A DNA stretch of 64,000 bases from Ulota crispa (lineage: Eukaryota > Streptophyta > Bryopsida > Orthotrichales > Orthotrichaceae): NCBI GenBank assembly GCA_963920765.1, contig OY987247.1, forward strand, positions 9,892,471 to 9,956,470, read 5' to 3'. Positions 1 to 11,393 of the stretch are shown here, piece by piece. The position numbers and the translations under genes were made by a program. Every line of letters begins with the position of its first letter. Position 1 is the stretch's first letter. Below the pieces are notes generated by a model. It had not been told where the DNA came from. It saw only the letters and a list, made by a program, of their open reading frames with translations, and searched no databases.

Positions 1-1659
1 CATGGCGAAGGTATCAAGCAGTTTCTGTTGGACAGTTTGCGAAACACAAGCAACGAGGTAATTCAACACGGAGCTTGCCTGGGGTTGGGACTAGCAGCTC
101 TTGGTACAGCAGACGAGGAAATATATGAAGATGTGAAGAATGTCTTGTACACCGACAGTGCTGTAGCAGGAGAGGCAGCTGGTATAGCCATGGGTTTGTT
201 GATGGTTGGTTCGGCCAGCGAAAAGGCAGCGGAAATGCTGGCTTACGCTCACGATACTCAGCACGAGAAGATTATACGTGGACTGGCTCTGGGTATTGCA
301 CTGGTCGTGTATGGACGTGAGGAGGAAGCGGACACGCTAATTGAGCAGATGACAAGGGACCAGGATCCTATTTTACGATACGGAGGTATGTATGCTCTGG
401 CCATGGCGTATCGCGGCACTGCGAACAACAGCGCAATCCGGAGGTTGCTGCATTTCGCAGTGTCGGATGTGAGTGACGACGTGAGGAGGACGGCAGTGTT
501 GGCATTAGGGTTCGTTCTGTGTTCGGAGCCAGAACAGACACCTCGAATTGTGTCGTTGCTGTCGGAGTCGTACAACGCACATGTGAGATACGGGGCAGCA
601 ATGGCGGTAGGTATTTCATGTGCAGGTTCAGGATCGAGTGAGGCGATCTCGTTGCTGGAGCCCTTAACATCTGACGCAGTAGACTTTGTTCGTCAGGGAG
701 CTCTGATAGCAATGGCTATGGTCCTTCTACAAACTACAGAGGCCCGGGAGCCTCGTGTGGCGACATTCAGACGGCAGCTTGAGAAGATTATCAACGACAA
801 ACACGAGGAGACAATGAGCAAGATGGGAGCCATTCTTGCACAAGGAATTTTGGACGCAGGTGGTCGGAATGTAGCGATCATGCTGCAGTCCAGGACCGGG
901 CACGACCGTGTGACAGCTGTGGTGGGAATGGCGGTCTTCAGCCAGTTTTGGTATTGGTACCCGTTGATTTACTTCATCAGTTTGTCGTTTGCCCCTACAG
1001 CTTTCATAGGTCTGAACGAAGAACTGAGGATGCCGAAGTTTGACTTCGTGTCAGAAACGAAGCCATCGTTATTTGGATACCCTCCGTCGGTGGCCCCTCC
1101 TGCCGCTGCTTCAGCTGTGAAGCTGCCGACTGCGGTGCTGTCGACGTCGAATCGGGCTAAGTTGCGAGGTGCAAAGAGGGATGTAGATTCTAAAGCAGGG
1201 AAGGCAGCTGCTCAGGAAGACGGTGCCTCTTCTATGAACACCGATGTTGGGAGTGCAAGTGCTGAAGGGGCAGTGGATGGCGAGAAGGAGTCCACTTCCG
1301 CAGGCAAAGATGAAAATGCAATGGATGTGGAGGGTGGTGTGGAGAAAAAGGCAGTGGTTGTGGAGGCGTCATCGGAAGTTCTGAGCAACCCAGCACGTGT
1401 GGTGCCTGCGCAAGAGAAGTTTATCAAGTTCAGGGAGGACTCGAGATATGCACCTCTAAAGTTGAAGAGATCTTGTTCGGGGTTCGTGATGTTGAGAGAT
1501 ATGAGACCCTCAGAAGCAGTGGAGCTGGTATCAACAGACACACCCGTGTCCGGAGGTGGTGCAGGGGCAGCAGCAGCTCCAGCGGGCAACAACCCTGCGG
1601 GCATGGTAGTGGAGGAGAACGAACCTCGTCATTCTGAGCCTTTTGGTTTTGTTCCTTGA
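1..1659 (+). CDS. RPN2: 26S proteasome regulatory subunit RPN2 (PSMD1), C-terminal half, 5' end outside window
   Basis: Base 1 is already in frame ([11 protein letters not shown]...), so the CDS enters from the left; 552 codons plus TGA are visible. RPN2 is the large scaffold of the 19S base that organises the ATPase ring and binds the ubiquitin receptor Rpn13. The visible part holds alanine/glycine-rich proteasome-cyclosome repeats over about residues 20-270 (for example [40 protein letters not shown]), then a low-complexity acidic linker (about 390-455), then the conserved tail with [13 protein letters not shown] and [11 protein letters not shown]. Plant RPN2 is about 1000 aa, so roughly half is here, all in one exon. 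The extreme C-terminus, SEPFGFVP, departs from the usual PFEY-type end. Family assignment is very secure. Confidence 0.97.
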   Translation, partial: HGEGIKQFLLDSLRNTSNEVIQHGACLGLGLAALGTADEEIYEDVKNVLYTDSAVAGEAAGIAMGLLMVGSASEKAAEMLAYAHDTQHEKIIRGLALGIALVVYGREEEADTLIEQMTRDQDPILRYGGMYALAMAYRGTANNSAIRRLLHFAVSDVSDDVRRTAVLALGFVLCSEPEQTPRIVSLLSESYNAHVRYGAAMAVGISCAGSGSSEAISLLEPLTSDAVDFVRQGALIAMAMVLLQTTEAREPRVATFRRQLEKIINDKHEETMSKMGAILAQGILDAGGRNVAIMLQSRTGHDRVTAVVGMAVFSQFWYWYPLIYFISLSFAPTAFIGLNEELRMPKFDFVSETKPSLFGYPPSVAPPAAASAVKLPTAVLSTSNRAKLRGAKRDVDSKAGKAAAQEDGASSMNTDVGSASAEGAVDGEKESTSAGKDENAMDVEGGVEKKAVVVEASSEVLSNPARVVPAQEKFIKFREDSRYAPLKLKRSCSGFVMLRDMRPSEAVELVSTDTPVSGGGAGAAAAPAGNNPAGMVVEENEPRHSEPFGFVP

Positions 1660-2469
1660 GAGAATGAGGATTTGCAGAACACAAAGAATTTTTAGTTGGT
1701 GCATGCATGTGCATTTCGCAGATGCAGATTATGGATGCCGGTCTGAGTTGTCTATACAAATTATTCTTTTCTGCTCAGTCATCCAGAGATTAGGGTTCTT
1801 TCTCTTAGAGGTGGTTTTGCGAACTTCCTTTGTAATCATAAGATGGGATTTTAACTCAGACTAAGGTTGTCATGTTTACGATGGAGTGGGTTCTGATTAC
1901 CTGGATGTTGTAATGCTTGCTTTGCAGCAGAATCTTTGAGAAACGGATGTTGATATATCAAATTTCTGAGACCTGGGCATAGCTCAGAACCTTGAAGCTG
2001 GCTCTTTATGTTCAATCTTTGTCTGATGAAACATTTTTTCATCCTGAATGACCTTATTTATTTGATGTGCCGTGACTAAACTGAGTTGTGGCCTTCTGAA
2101 ATATTCGTTTTGTGTTCAATTAAAGACGAGAAGATCAAATTTTGAACTGTAACTCATGCTTACCGAATTATCCATATTACAAATTTCTTGCGGTAGTCTT
2201 CTAATGTCCAATACAGTAGATCCCAAAGAAATTTTTCGCGCGTCAAAGTATGTTCCACCTAAAGGATGACTATAATGAAGAGACAAAAACAGCTCTTCAA
2301 AATGATCTAAAGCAGAATGCAAGATAAATCCTTGAAAAGCTACAATATGAGAACTGAACAGTATAAATCTATAAGAACGAAAAATGTGAAAATCCTCAAT
2401 ATTCATTTCACAGTGAATTTCAGAGGAGATTCCAAAAAAGTTAACTCACCTTTTGGTGAGTGGATGAGG
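1660..2469. other. RPN2 3' flank, no second gene seen
   Basis: This stretch presumably includes the RPN2 3' UTR. It is T-rich with only short open frames that resemble nothing I know. Confidence 0.5.
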
Positions 2470-2568
2470 TTCAACTATTTAGATATGTATGAAGTGCAAC
2501 TATTTAGATATGTATGAAGTGCAACTATTTAGATATGTATGAAGTGCAACTATTTAGATGTGTGAAGA
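2470..2568. repeat. 25-bp tandem repeat, about four copies
   Basis: The unit contains gcaactatttagatatgta and repeats with a 25-bp period. The last copy diverges (gatgtgtgaag). Confidence 0.9.
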
Positions 2569-3637
2569 GTAGTCAAATTTTTTAACTCGTATCTAGATTG
2601 CACATTCTTATGCATTTTCTGAGTTTTTTAAAATCCAATATTATTGCTAAGGATAATTATAGTGTGAAAAATAAAGTTCTTTCTTGCAATCTTCGGGATT
2701 ATTCAAGGACATGAAACATAAAGGTCTTCTTCCAAAATGATTCAATATTTTCATTGCATCTTGCCCCGTAACCAAAAATTTGAATAATTGGAACTCTAAG
2801 TTTTATTTTGCTATGTCTTGTAAATGATGTTCTTGGGTATTGTGATTTTTTTTAATAAATTAATTAAAGTTTTACACAACTTAATAACATATGGTCTACA
2901 CTATACAAACAAAATTGAAATTTATGTAGATTCCAAAAATCCAAATTGAGCTACAAATGAATGCATATCTATATTTCCATAGAGATAGTTTCTAAAATGT
3001 GCAAATCTCAATTGAGAATTATTGCAATACCAAAGCATGCTGAATTCCTTAACTCTTAAGTGCCTAATTGACCATTTTTTGGTCGCTACCTGTTTTTTTT
3101 TGGGCTGCCAAAGATAATAATAAATTTTTTTTTGTAATAGAAAGTCAAGTCTACTTTCCAACTTAACTTGAATCATGTCAATCCAAGTCAAACTACACTA
3201 AGGAGAATTTTTCAAAGACAAACACTTCAATATTTGCTAGTGTTGTAAAATTTACTATTTTGGGAAACTAATGATGTTCTCTCCTTTCAAAATATTTCAT
3301 TTTTGAAGTTTAGGATAGAATGTCTATTTTTAACCAATCATACCAAAATTTGAAATATATCAATAAAATTTGTAATTTTGGTGTATATTAAATGGTAAAT
3401 GCTTCTAAATTCATGACATAAAAATCCAAAACTTTTTTTTGAGTGTTTGATTGTATGGATAATTACCAAACATTATGATTCTTGTTTTCTCTTTTTAAGC
3501 AAACTTCATCAAAGTTACAAAAGTACCATTTTATAACACATTTATGTTTTGCCCTTACCGTCTTGGGCCTTTAGGGGTTAACAACGGTTTTGGAAGGTGA
3601 GTGTTATTGTTGTTGTGACAAGATGCAAAGCTCATAT
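2569..3637. other. AT-rich intergenic DNA, nothing recognised
   Basis: Long A and T runs and no coding signal on either strand. Confidence 0.5.
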
Positions 3638-3781
3638 CACTACAAGAAAATAGGACCTAATTAATAAAACAGTGTTGATTTAGACCTCTTGATTAGGACA
3701 TTTTAAACATAGTAGAGTTGATTAGGACAAGTTTGTGTTGATTAGGACCACTTGATTAGGACAGATTTTCTCCTAATGTAT
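3638..3781 (+). mobile_element. CACTA-like transposon terminus, copy 1
   Basis: It begins CACTACAAGAAAA, the typical end of plant En/Spm (CACTA) elements, and is followed by several copies of the short motif ttgattaggac, which look like subterminal repeats. No matching opposite end (TTTTCTTGTAGTG) was found nearby, so this is a relic or non-autonomous end. A related end lies at 6410. Confidence 0.6.
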
Positions 3782-4420
3782 AGAAACATGAATATAGATG
3801 AGCTCTACTCTAGAATTTTTTTATTGTGAGCTCATGCAAGGATTGTAAAATTGAGAATGTAAACTACCAATGTTAATGAAGTTTTTTTTTTGGGCTAGAT
3901 TGTTATTGGCTTTATTCATACAAGTTCAAAAAGTTTCAATAAAACTCATCAAACTCAAAACTCTATTCAATGAACTATATTAATCCCCATAAATTTTGTT
4001 GAACTTACTGAGATCACATTTGTGAAAACTATCAAGAGGACAATGCATGTATTTGGTATAACTTGTTATAATCACCTAATAACTTGCTACAATCACTAAA
4101 TCTTTGTTTTAAAAACTAATACCTATTAAATTACACAAGGGTATACAAACAATCATTTGAAATATTTTAAAAGTATTATTTTTTACAAAAGAAATTGGGT
4201 TATTTGTTGTAATATCTTTGTATAATAAATTCCTACAAAGTCAAGCTTGAAATTACGTTGGAATTTTGGATCATTCAAATCAACTATTAATGTTATCATT
4301 TGAACTAAGAGAGATCTTTAGTGTTATCATTATGTTTTCTACTTTCAATTAAAACATCAAAATAAACCTTTTTACTAAAATTTCTTTAGAATAATTTTCA
4401 TTTTAATACCAATAAAATTA
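3782..4420. other. AT-rich intergenic DNA, nothing recognised
   Basis: No coding or structured signal seen. Confidence 0.5.
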
Positions 4421-4832
4421 GGGAATTGATATGTGCACACTGGGGGTTGATATTTGCACACCCTCCTAAAGGTAAATTGTAGATTTATACAATCAAAATC
4501 TGAATTTGAGAATTTTGAATTCAAATTTGGATTTAGAGACCATGGTTTACTCTAGAACCATTAAAAAAAGTTGTAATTAGATAACACTTAAGTGAAAAAA
4601 CTTAGTTAGTGGAAAAAATATTACTTTTACTTTTGTTTGTAAAAAAGATAAACGTTTTCATTGGTTGTTGTTCAATTGCAAACTTTTTTATGGTTCTAGA
4701 GTAAATCATGGTCTCTAAGTCCAAATCTAAATTCAGAATTCTCAAATTCAGATTTTTGATGGTAGAAATCTACAATTTACCTCCCATGGGGGTGTGCAAA
4801 TATCAACCCCCGGTGTGCACATATCAATTCCC
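4421..4832. mobile_element. Foldback MITE with long TIRs and 8-bp target duplication, family F copy 1
   Basis: The left end gggaattgatatgtgcacac is mirrored by the right end, and the outer 43 bp match with one mismatch. The arms continue imperfectly almost to the centre. The element is flanked on both sides by taaaatta (4413-4420 and 4833-4840), a clean 8-bp duplication. Eight bases suggests hAT-type and long arms suggest MULE-type, so the superfamily is open. No coding capacity. A second copy lies at 7276-7707. Confidence 0.85.
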
Positions 4833-5846
4833 TAAAATTAACTGTGTAAATGATAAGTAATAAATAAATGAAGTTGTATGCAATATGATGCTTTGTTGTT
4901 ATCTAAAGATGAACCTAGTTTTTGCCATAGAATAAACATCTATCCTATCGCTGCTCAATAGATAAAGTAAAAAAATTCCTCTAATTCTTTAACAGCCCAA
5001 TTACAAAGATGAAACTTTGCAAGTAGGAAACTTGTATCATCTCCATCATCATTTCAAACATTATTTAATATCTAATTTTAAAAAATAAAATTTGTATGAT
5101 GACTTGCACTATAAGTGTTCATAAGTCTACAATATATTAATGTTGTTTCAAATTTATACTAGATTTTCAAAACTTATTTTTCTTACTAAGAGTGTGTGTT
5201 TGTTGAACTTGTTTCTAGAAGACCTAACTAATTAAAGTTTCAAACCTACATTTCATATAAAGAAATAACAAATGAAAAATACAACAAATACATCTAATTG
5301 CCACTTAGTTGCAAAATCACATTTTTAAATTGTCATTTGATGATAATTACCCAAGATTGGTTATAAAGACACCTAGAATCAACATTTAAAAATTCATGGT
5401 TTCTTATACTATATCCAAAAAGACATAGTTAAAGAAAATTTGCCAATAGAAATCAAGATTTTTGCATAGTACAAACCATGCACTCTACCATCCTCAAACC
5501 ATGTTCAAGTGCATGTGGTTCACGGAAGACTCTTGTGAGTCAAAAGGCCACTTTGAATTATCGCCTAATCCCAAAATGGAGTTTGTTCAATTCACAATCT
5601 TGTGAACCATCAATTTGGTCAAAATTTTAATTGAACCCTAATACAAAACCCTTGGGACTAATTAATGGCCCAATTTCAAGTTGACAAATCAAGTCAATCT
5701 ACTAGAATGATCCAAATTAATTTTGGCTAGGGCCTAACTTTTGACACCAAACATTTTTCATGTAAAGAAGGGGAAACCACAAACATGGGCACAAAAATAA
5801 AAAATATGACAAATAGGGACATAATTATGAAATAGTTACAAATAGG

Positions 5847-5885
<39 letters not shown>

Positions 5886-6409
5886 CTTTTGTAAATTCCT
5901 ATAAAATTTCGGTTTGGACATTGGTTGATTTAGGTTTATCATACTATTAGAGAAAATATGAGCCCTCTACAAGGCCCCTAAGAACCCCTTTCAAGGGGTC
6001 TCCTTAATTGTTTTAATTTGTACTTTGCGACAAAATAAATTCCTTACACCCTACTATGCTTTTGAGTACAATCATGGCTCACTTTAGCATGTCCAATTTT
6101 CATTGGGCGTCACAATTACATGTACATATTACCATGGTCCTTTTTCTCTATATTAAAACCTTTAACCTAGTACTTGTGACGGTAACATTAGTTACGATTG
6201 TGTATAATAGTAGGAGAATAATTACAAAATTGTGACAAAGTACTAGATTGCCATTTTCTATTCATAGTTTTAGTGATGTACGTAATACAAGGTAGAGATA
6301 CTTCACATACATTTTTAATGTACCCACTCTAGGCCCAATAAATGTTAGAGAGACCATTCTTAAGGGCCTTGTGGAGGGTTCATATTTTTTCCAATGCTAA
6401 ATGTTAGCT
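4833..6409. other. AT-rich intergenic DNA with a (TA)n tract
   Basis: No gene recognised. A perfect TA microsatellite occupies about 5850-5883. A motif of the type aaataggggca near 5840 recurs inverted near 6627, which suggests the ends of another degraded repeat. Confidence 0.5.
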
Positions 6410-6556
6410 CACTACAAAAATACATGACCCTAATCAACAATATTGTTTTGATTTGGACATCTTGATTAGGACATTTTAAACATAGGAGTATTGATTAGGA
6501 CATGTTTTTGTTAATTATGACCACTTGATTAGGACCAATTTTCCACTAATATAGCT
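6410..6556 (+). mobile_element. CACTA-like transposon terminus, copy 2
   Basis: It begins CACTACAAAAA and carries the same ttgattaggac-type subterminal repeats in the same order as 3638-3781. Same orientation, more diverged. Confidence 0.55.
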
Positions 6557-6693
6557 AACTTCCAAAAAACTAAGAGACCTCTCCAAATCAAGCCTCAATA
6601 AGGAAATTTTAGTAAAGGGGAATTGTGCCCCTATTTATAATTATTTTGAAACTATTTTAGTATTTTTTGTTTTTGTGTCCCTATTTGTAATTT

Positions 6694-7000
6694 GGGAATA
6701 TTTCATAGATACCCTTGAAGTTTGCAATATTTTCATAGATATTCTTGTTTTTTCAAAAATAGCACAAATACCCTTGGACCAAAAATTTTAGGTATTTGTT
6801 TTGTTATGCATGTCACTTCCTTCTCCCTTTGTGCGCACAGTACTTTCTTATTATGTGTGCGTCCATAGGAAGAAGGAAAGTGGCATGCACAACAAAAAAC
6901 ACCTTATGTTTTTGATCCAAGGGTAGTAGTGATATTTTTGAAAAAGCAAGGGTATCTATGAAAATATTGCAAACTTCAGGGGTATTTATGAAATTTTCCC
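6694..7000. repeat. Foldback (inverted repeat) element
   Basis: The left arm holds catagatacccttgaagttt and then gcaatattttcatagata. The right arm, near 6938-7000, is its reverse complement with few changes. About 307 bp in total, with no coding potential. Sequence differs from family F. Confidence 0.7.
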
Positions 7001-7275
7001 TTGTATTTCCCCTATAAAGAACCATGTTATTAATCCCTAGAGGACGGAAAGTACCGCTGCGACTAGTAGAATATGAGGTGTTTTTCTTGTATTTGGAATA
7101 GATTCAAAGTGCATTTGAGATCAACAAAGAAGTTGGAGAATAGATCAAAGCGGTTCTAATGAGATACTTGAGGTCCCAAATTAAAACTTCTTACTAGTAG
7201 CAAATATGGATTATACAGCAGCGTATATACTATGCCTTATTGTCTTTTAAGGGTTAATAAGACCAATTAAACCAA

Positions 7276-7707
7276 GGGAATTGATATGTGTACCACACCC
7301 TTTGAACTACTGTACCACACTCTTGGGGTAAATTTCAAAATTATACCATCAAAAAGTTGAGTTGAGAATTTGAAATTCAGATTTTGGACTTAAAGACCAT
7401 GATTTAGTCTAGAACCATAAAAAAAGTTGCAATTCAACAACACCCAATGAAAAAGTTTAGCTAAGGAGAAAAGTGTTACTTTCACTTTTGTTTGTAAAAA
7501 AAGATAAGTATTTTTATTGGGTATTGTTGAATTGCAACTTTTTATATGGTTTCAAAAGAAATTATGGTCTCTAATTCCAAATCTGAATTCCAAATTCTCA
7601 AATTCAGCTTTCTGATGGTAGAATTCAGCTTCTGATGGTAGAATTCTGAAATTTACCCCGGGGTGTGGTACAGTAGTTCAAAGGGTGTGGTACATATATC
7701 AGTTCCC
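7276..7707. mobile_element. Foldback MITE, family F copy 2
   Basis: The ends gggaattgatatgtg and the inner block match the 4421-4832 element, although the outer arm here contains ccacacccttt, which that copy lacks. The flanks ttaaaccaa and ttataccaa agree at 8 of 9 positions. This copy has diverged more between its arms. Confidence 0.8.
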
Positions 7708-8343
7708 TTATACCAAACCTCAATATAAAACCTTGGGGTTCAATTGATGGGCCCAATCTACGTGGATCTCAAATTGGACCAACAATCGGGCCCCTTCAGC
7801 CCTGCCCTCAGAATACTTCCTGTGCATTTGTTTTTTTTTGCTTCTGCGGCCAAGCGGAGAGCTCGCCGTCCATGTTTGAAAAACACGCACCCAGCCATCG
7901 GCACCAAGCCATCGGCACCAAGCCATCGGCACCAAGCCATCGCCGCATCATCAGCACGCCATGGAGCGAGCGAGCGGGAGGAAAAAATTATCAAAACGAT
8001 GTGCACCCCGGCATTGTTGTCCGTGATCGCATCACTCGGCCGCAGAAGCAAACGATCGCATACGAAATTGCAGGAAAAGCGATCCACTGTACCGTAACTC
8101 CGGCAACATGCCAAGTTATTTAGGAAGTTAAAACTTAGCGACGGCAAAAAGCAACAAACGTCGGACGGCAGAGGAACAAGTTAGCAGCACAACGTGTAGG
8201 AGAAGGAGTTGAAGAGAAGCGCACCGGTTTACGACACTTGAAGGCAAGCAAAGCAAAGAATAGGAAAGAATAGGAAAGGATCTTGCGTGATTTGTAACTG
8301 AGAACGAGACGGAAGAGCTGCGGAACTGAGAGAAACAGAGGCG
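7708..8343 (+). promoter_or_regulatory. Upstream region of the histidine methyltransferase gene, with a 14-bp tandem repeat
   Basis: GC content rises sharply here. Three tandem copies of agccatcggcacca (7893-7934) plus a partial fourth lie about 410 bp before the first ATG. Probably promoter and 5' leader; no TATA element was confidently placed. Confidence 0.45.
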
Positions 8344-11300
8344 ATGGAAGAAAACGTAGCTTTTCGCTTCAACTTCGCGGGAGCCGCAACCACTACGCCG
8401 CAGCCGCAGCCGCAGGTGAGCTTTACTGTTTCTTGAAGATTTGCCACTCCTGTTGATTCATAAATCAGTTTCCTCTTCTGGTTGTTGCGTTGATCATCAA
8501 CCTCTCAAGAAAAAGAATCGCGTTCGCAGGTTGTTCTATTAGCTTGGATTGGTGAGGATTAGGAGGTTTTCGTTTATCTCTGAGGATGCAATGTGAAGTT
8601 GATTTGAAAGTTTGAGCGACGGGCTGTGAGAAGCTGGAGAGGTTGCAGGGGAGTTGTATTGAAAAGGAAAAAAAGAGAGAGTGAGATAATTGAAGAATAG
8701 AGTGTGGAAAAGAGTGTGAGGCTACAAAACATGAGGGGAGTATCCCTGTTTGCCTGCTTGCCAGGCTTATCGACGCGCTGTTTGCTCCAGACTCTCTCGA
8801 AGAAAAAGAATGGACTTAGTATCGCCGCGGCGCAACCGCTTCTGCCTCCTCCGCCACCGCCTGTGGAAGTCTTTTCATCGGAGGTATGCGACAATTGTTT
8901 GTGACTCTCTTCGCAGTTATTGCCGATATTGTTTACGGAGGTTTGTGTACTCCTTAGGGTTGGATTGAATGGAAAATTCTGCTCTGCATTGCCTGGTTCA
9001 GAGAATCTTTTCTGAGGCTTTTGATCATCAAGGGTTTACATTTTAGGTGTATCTTGTGGCGAGGAAACATTGTGTAGCTACACTCCACAAAATCTTCGAG
9101 TACAGGAACGGGATGTTTTGTGAAATAGGTCGTTTCAACAACGTATCTATTTAGGACCATGCTCTGTTGTTGAAATGCAATTCATTGTTCGAGTGCAGGT
9201 TGAGGAGTCCACCTCCTGTGTGATGGAGCCGGTCGCCCTAAAAGGTGGTCTGACTCTTCGCAAGGTACACATTACTCTGTGATTTGATCGGTAATGTATT
9301 GGTTTGCCCTAATATTTATGAGAGAATGTCAAATATTTACGTAGGGTTTAACCTAGTCATTTGACTATATCATATGAAAATTCGCAATATTTTTGTGGCC
9401 TCTTGTTTTATGGCAGGGACGGGTGAATAGTAAAAAAGTGCTCAAGGTATCCAACTCGGACTTAATTCCCGGAAAATATGAAGGTACCGAATGGTCCGAA
9501 TCTCAGACTGGGAGATATTTGTACTGGATACAAAGTGATCCCAAGCTCTTTCTTGTGGTCTTTTTCGGACTATGATATTGTACGCTTGACTGTTTCTATG
9601 GCGCTAGGTTTCTTCGGTTCCCGTTGATTAGGAACACAATGTCTGGTACAGGTGGATTGAAACTCTGGGAATGCACCATTGATCTTGTTGAGACGCTGCG
9701 CCGGGAAATCCAGGATGGACAGCTTTCATTTCGTGGAAAGCGTGTGCTTGAGGTATCCACCAAATTTGAACGTTTTTTGAGAAACACAATGAAGCAATTG
9801 TGAAATGAATGGTTTCTTCTTGAGTTTTTGTGAGAGAATTTATTGTAAATATGCTTTGGTCCTTGCTGTGTGAAGGAGCACTATTCATGATGACAATACT
9901 GATGTAACCTCACCTTTTGTTTGGACAGCTTGGTTGTGGACATGGCCTTCCTGGAATCCTTGCATGCTTAAAGGTGAGATAATTATGTTAGTAGTCGACA
10001 TCAGTTCAGAACTCAAAAATGATGCCACGTATGTACCATGCTTTTAGCCTGTGCTGGAAGGGAAAAGCTTGTGGCAGGAATATGTAACCTATGAGAAGGA
10101 CAGGTGGTTTTTTTTAGTGGCCATTTTCATACCTACTCATTATGTTTGAGGTTGTGCACATTTAAGTTGTTTAAGATCGTAGGTTTGTAATATGTAGCTC
10201 AAAACGCTCATTGCCAGTGCCCACTGTTCTTACTATGTTTGCTGATGCAACAGGGTGCATCTAGTGTTCATTTCCAGGACTTCAACGCTGAGGTATTGAG
10301 AAGCCTCACAATAAAAAATGTGGAAGCCAACCTAGAGCAAGCTCGCCGAGGCCTTGTAAGAGCGAACTCTTTGAGCTCCGATGGAATTGCAGCAAACAGG
10401 GGTCCTATTGTAACGCCTGATATTCACTACTATGCTGGTGACTGGTCAAATGTGCACCATGTGCTGTCTGTAGTGCGGTGTGGTGCACCTGGAAATGGTG
10501 ACAATGCAGATGGTGGAGCCTTCAACTTTATGTTCAATGAAAGTGAGTTATACGAGCCCGTGCTGGAGAGTGGGAATAATGAAATCAAGAGTGGTGGGCT
10601 TAATCGCACCAGCTCTCGAAATCTTCTGGCCAGAAAACTTTCTGGAAGCCAGGCTTGCGAAAAGGGGCATATTAACACTGCTCAAGAAGGTGGTTATGAC
10701 ATTATATTGATGTCCGAGACTGTCTACTCTTTAGCATCACTTCCTAAGCTCTATGAACTCATCAAAAAGGTTCGTCCTTGGTTCCTTTGTCACGGGTGGC
10801 TACTGTCTGAAGTTCTGATTGCTGTTGCGTAACTGAAAACAATAACACGTGATTTCTGCAGAATCTCTCTTTTAGTTGAAGTCATGATGAAGTAACCGGA
10901 TCTTTTGGGTGCAGTGTATACGCCCTCCTTATGGAGTGGTTTATGTAGCGGGTAAGAAACATTATTTTGGAGTTGGAGGTGGAACTCGTCAATTTAAGCA
11001 TCTTGTTGAAGACGATGGTAAGTTGATCTCAAACACTATCAATATCTGAAAAGTCGGGAGCTGTTCACATACCAGTTTGTTTACGCATTTTGTTAATATC
11101 TATGTCTGATATGCTGAATTCTGTTACACAGTAGGGCCTTGAGTGTAGCAATATCAAATGCTTACTGTCGTTTTCTCATTGACTTCATTTCAAATGTCTG
11201 AATGGTTAATTAAATCTAGCAATTTCATCCTGTTTCAGATGCAATTAAGTTGGCACTTGAACGACAGTTTCTGACCATAAGTTCGCCGGCTCCTAAATTG

Positions 11301-11393
11301 TTTTCTGCAGGTGTAATGGCGGCACATCTAGTTGCTGATTTTGCGGACGGGTCTTCAAACGTTCGGGAAATATGGAAGTTCTTTTTCAGATAA
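8344..11393 (+). CDS. METTL18/HPM1-type protein-histidine N-methyltransferase, nine exons
   Basis: Exons: 8344-8415, 8791-8883, 9199-9264, 9417-9483, 9652-9752, 9929-9973, 10254-10769, 10915-11017, 11239-11393. All introns are GT-AG and frame is kept throughout (405 aa). Known homologues use SAM to methylate a histidine of ribosomal protein RPL3. Visible signatures are the N-terminal FRFNF, GGLKLWECT, the SAM motif VLELGCGHGLPGILA (about 131-145), VHFQDFN, AGDWS, SETVYS (about 302) and GKKHYFGVGGG (about 333). A roughly 85-residue Ser/Gly-rich insert separates GDWS from the SETVY motif. It contains SSRNLLARKLSGSQA, a segment I associate with plant homologues and not the animal enzyme. Exon 2 could instead begin at an in-frame ATG at 8731 (MRGVSLFACLPGL...), giving 401 aa. 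Plant proteins I recall start in that second style, so both starts may be used. Confidence 0.93.

Noticed and set aside
5850..5883. (TA)n tract as a functional element
   Set aside because: A plain dinucleotide microsatellite with no other structure around it.
9753..9928. Methyltransferase intron 5 as U12-type (donor GTATCCAC)
   Set aside because: Same partial donor match and no convincing branch site near the AG.
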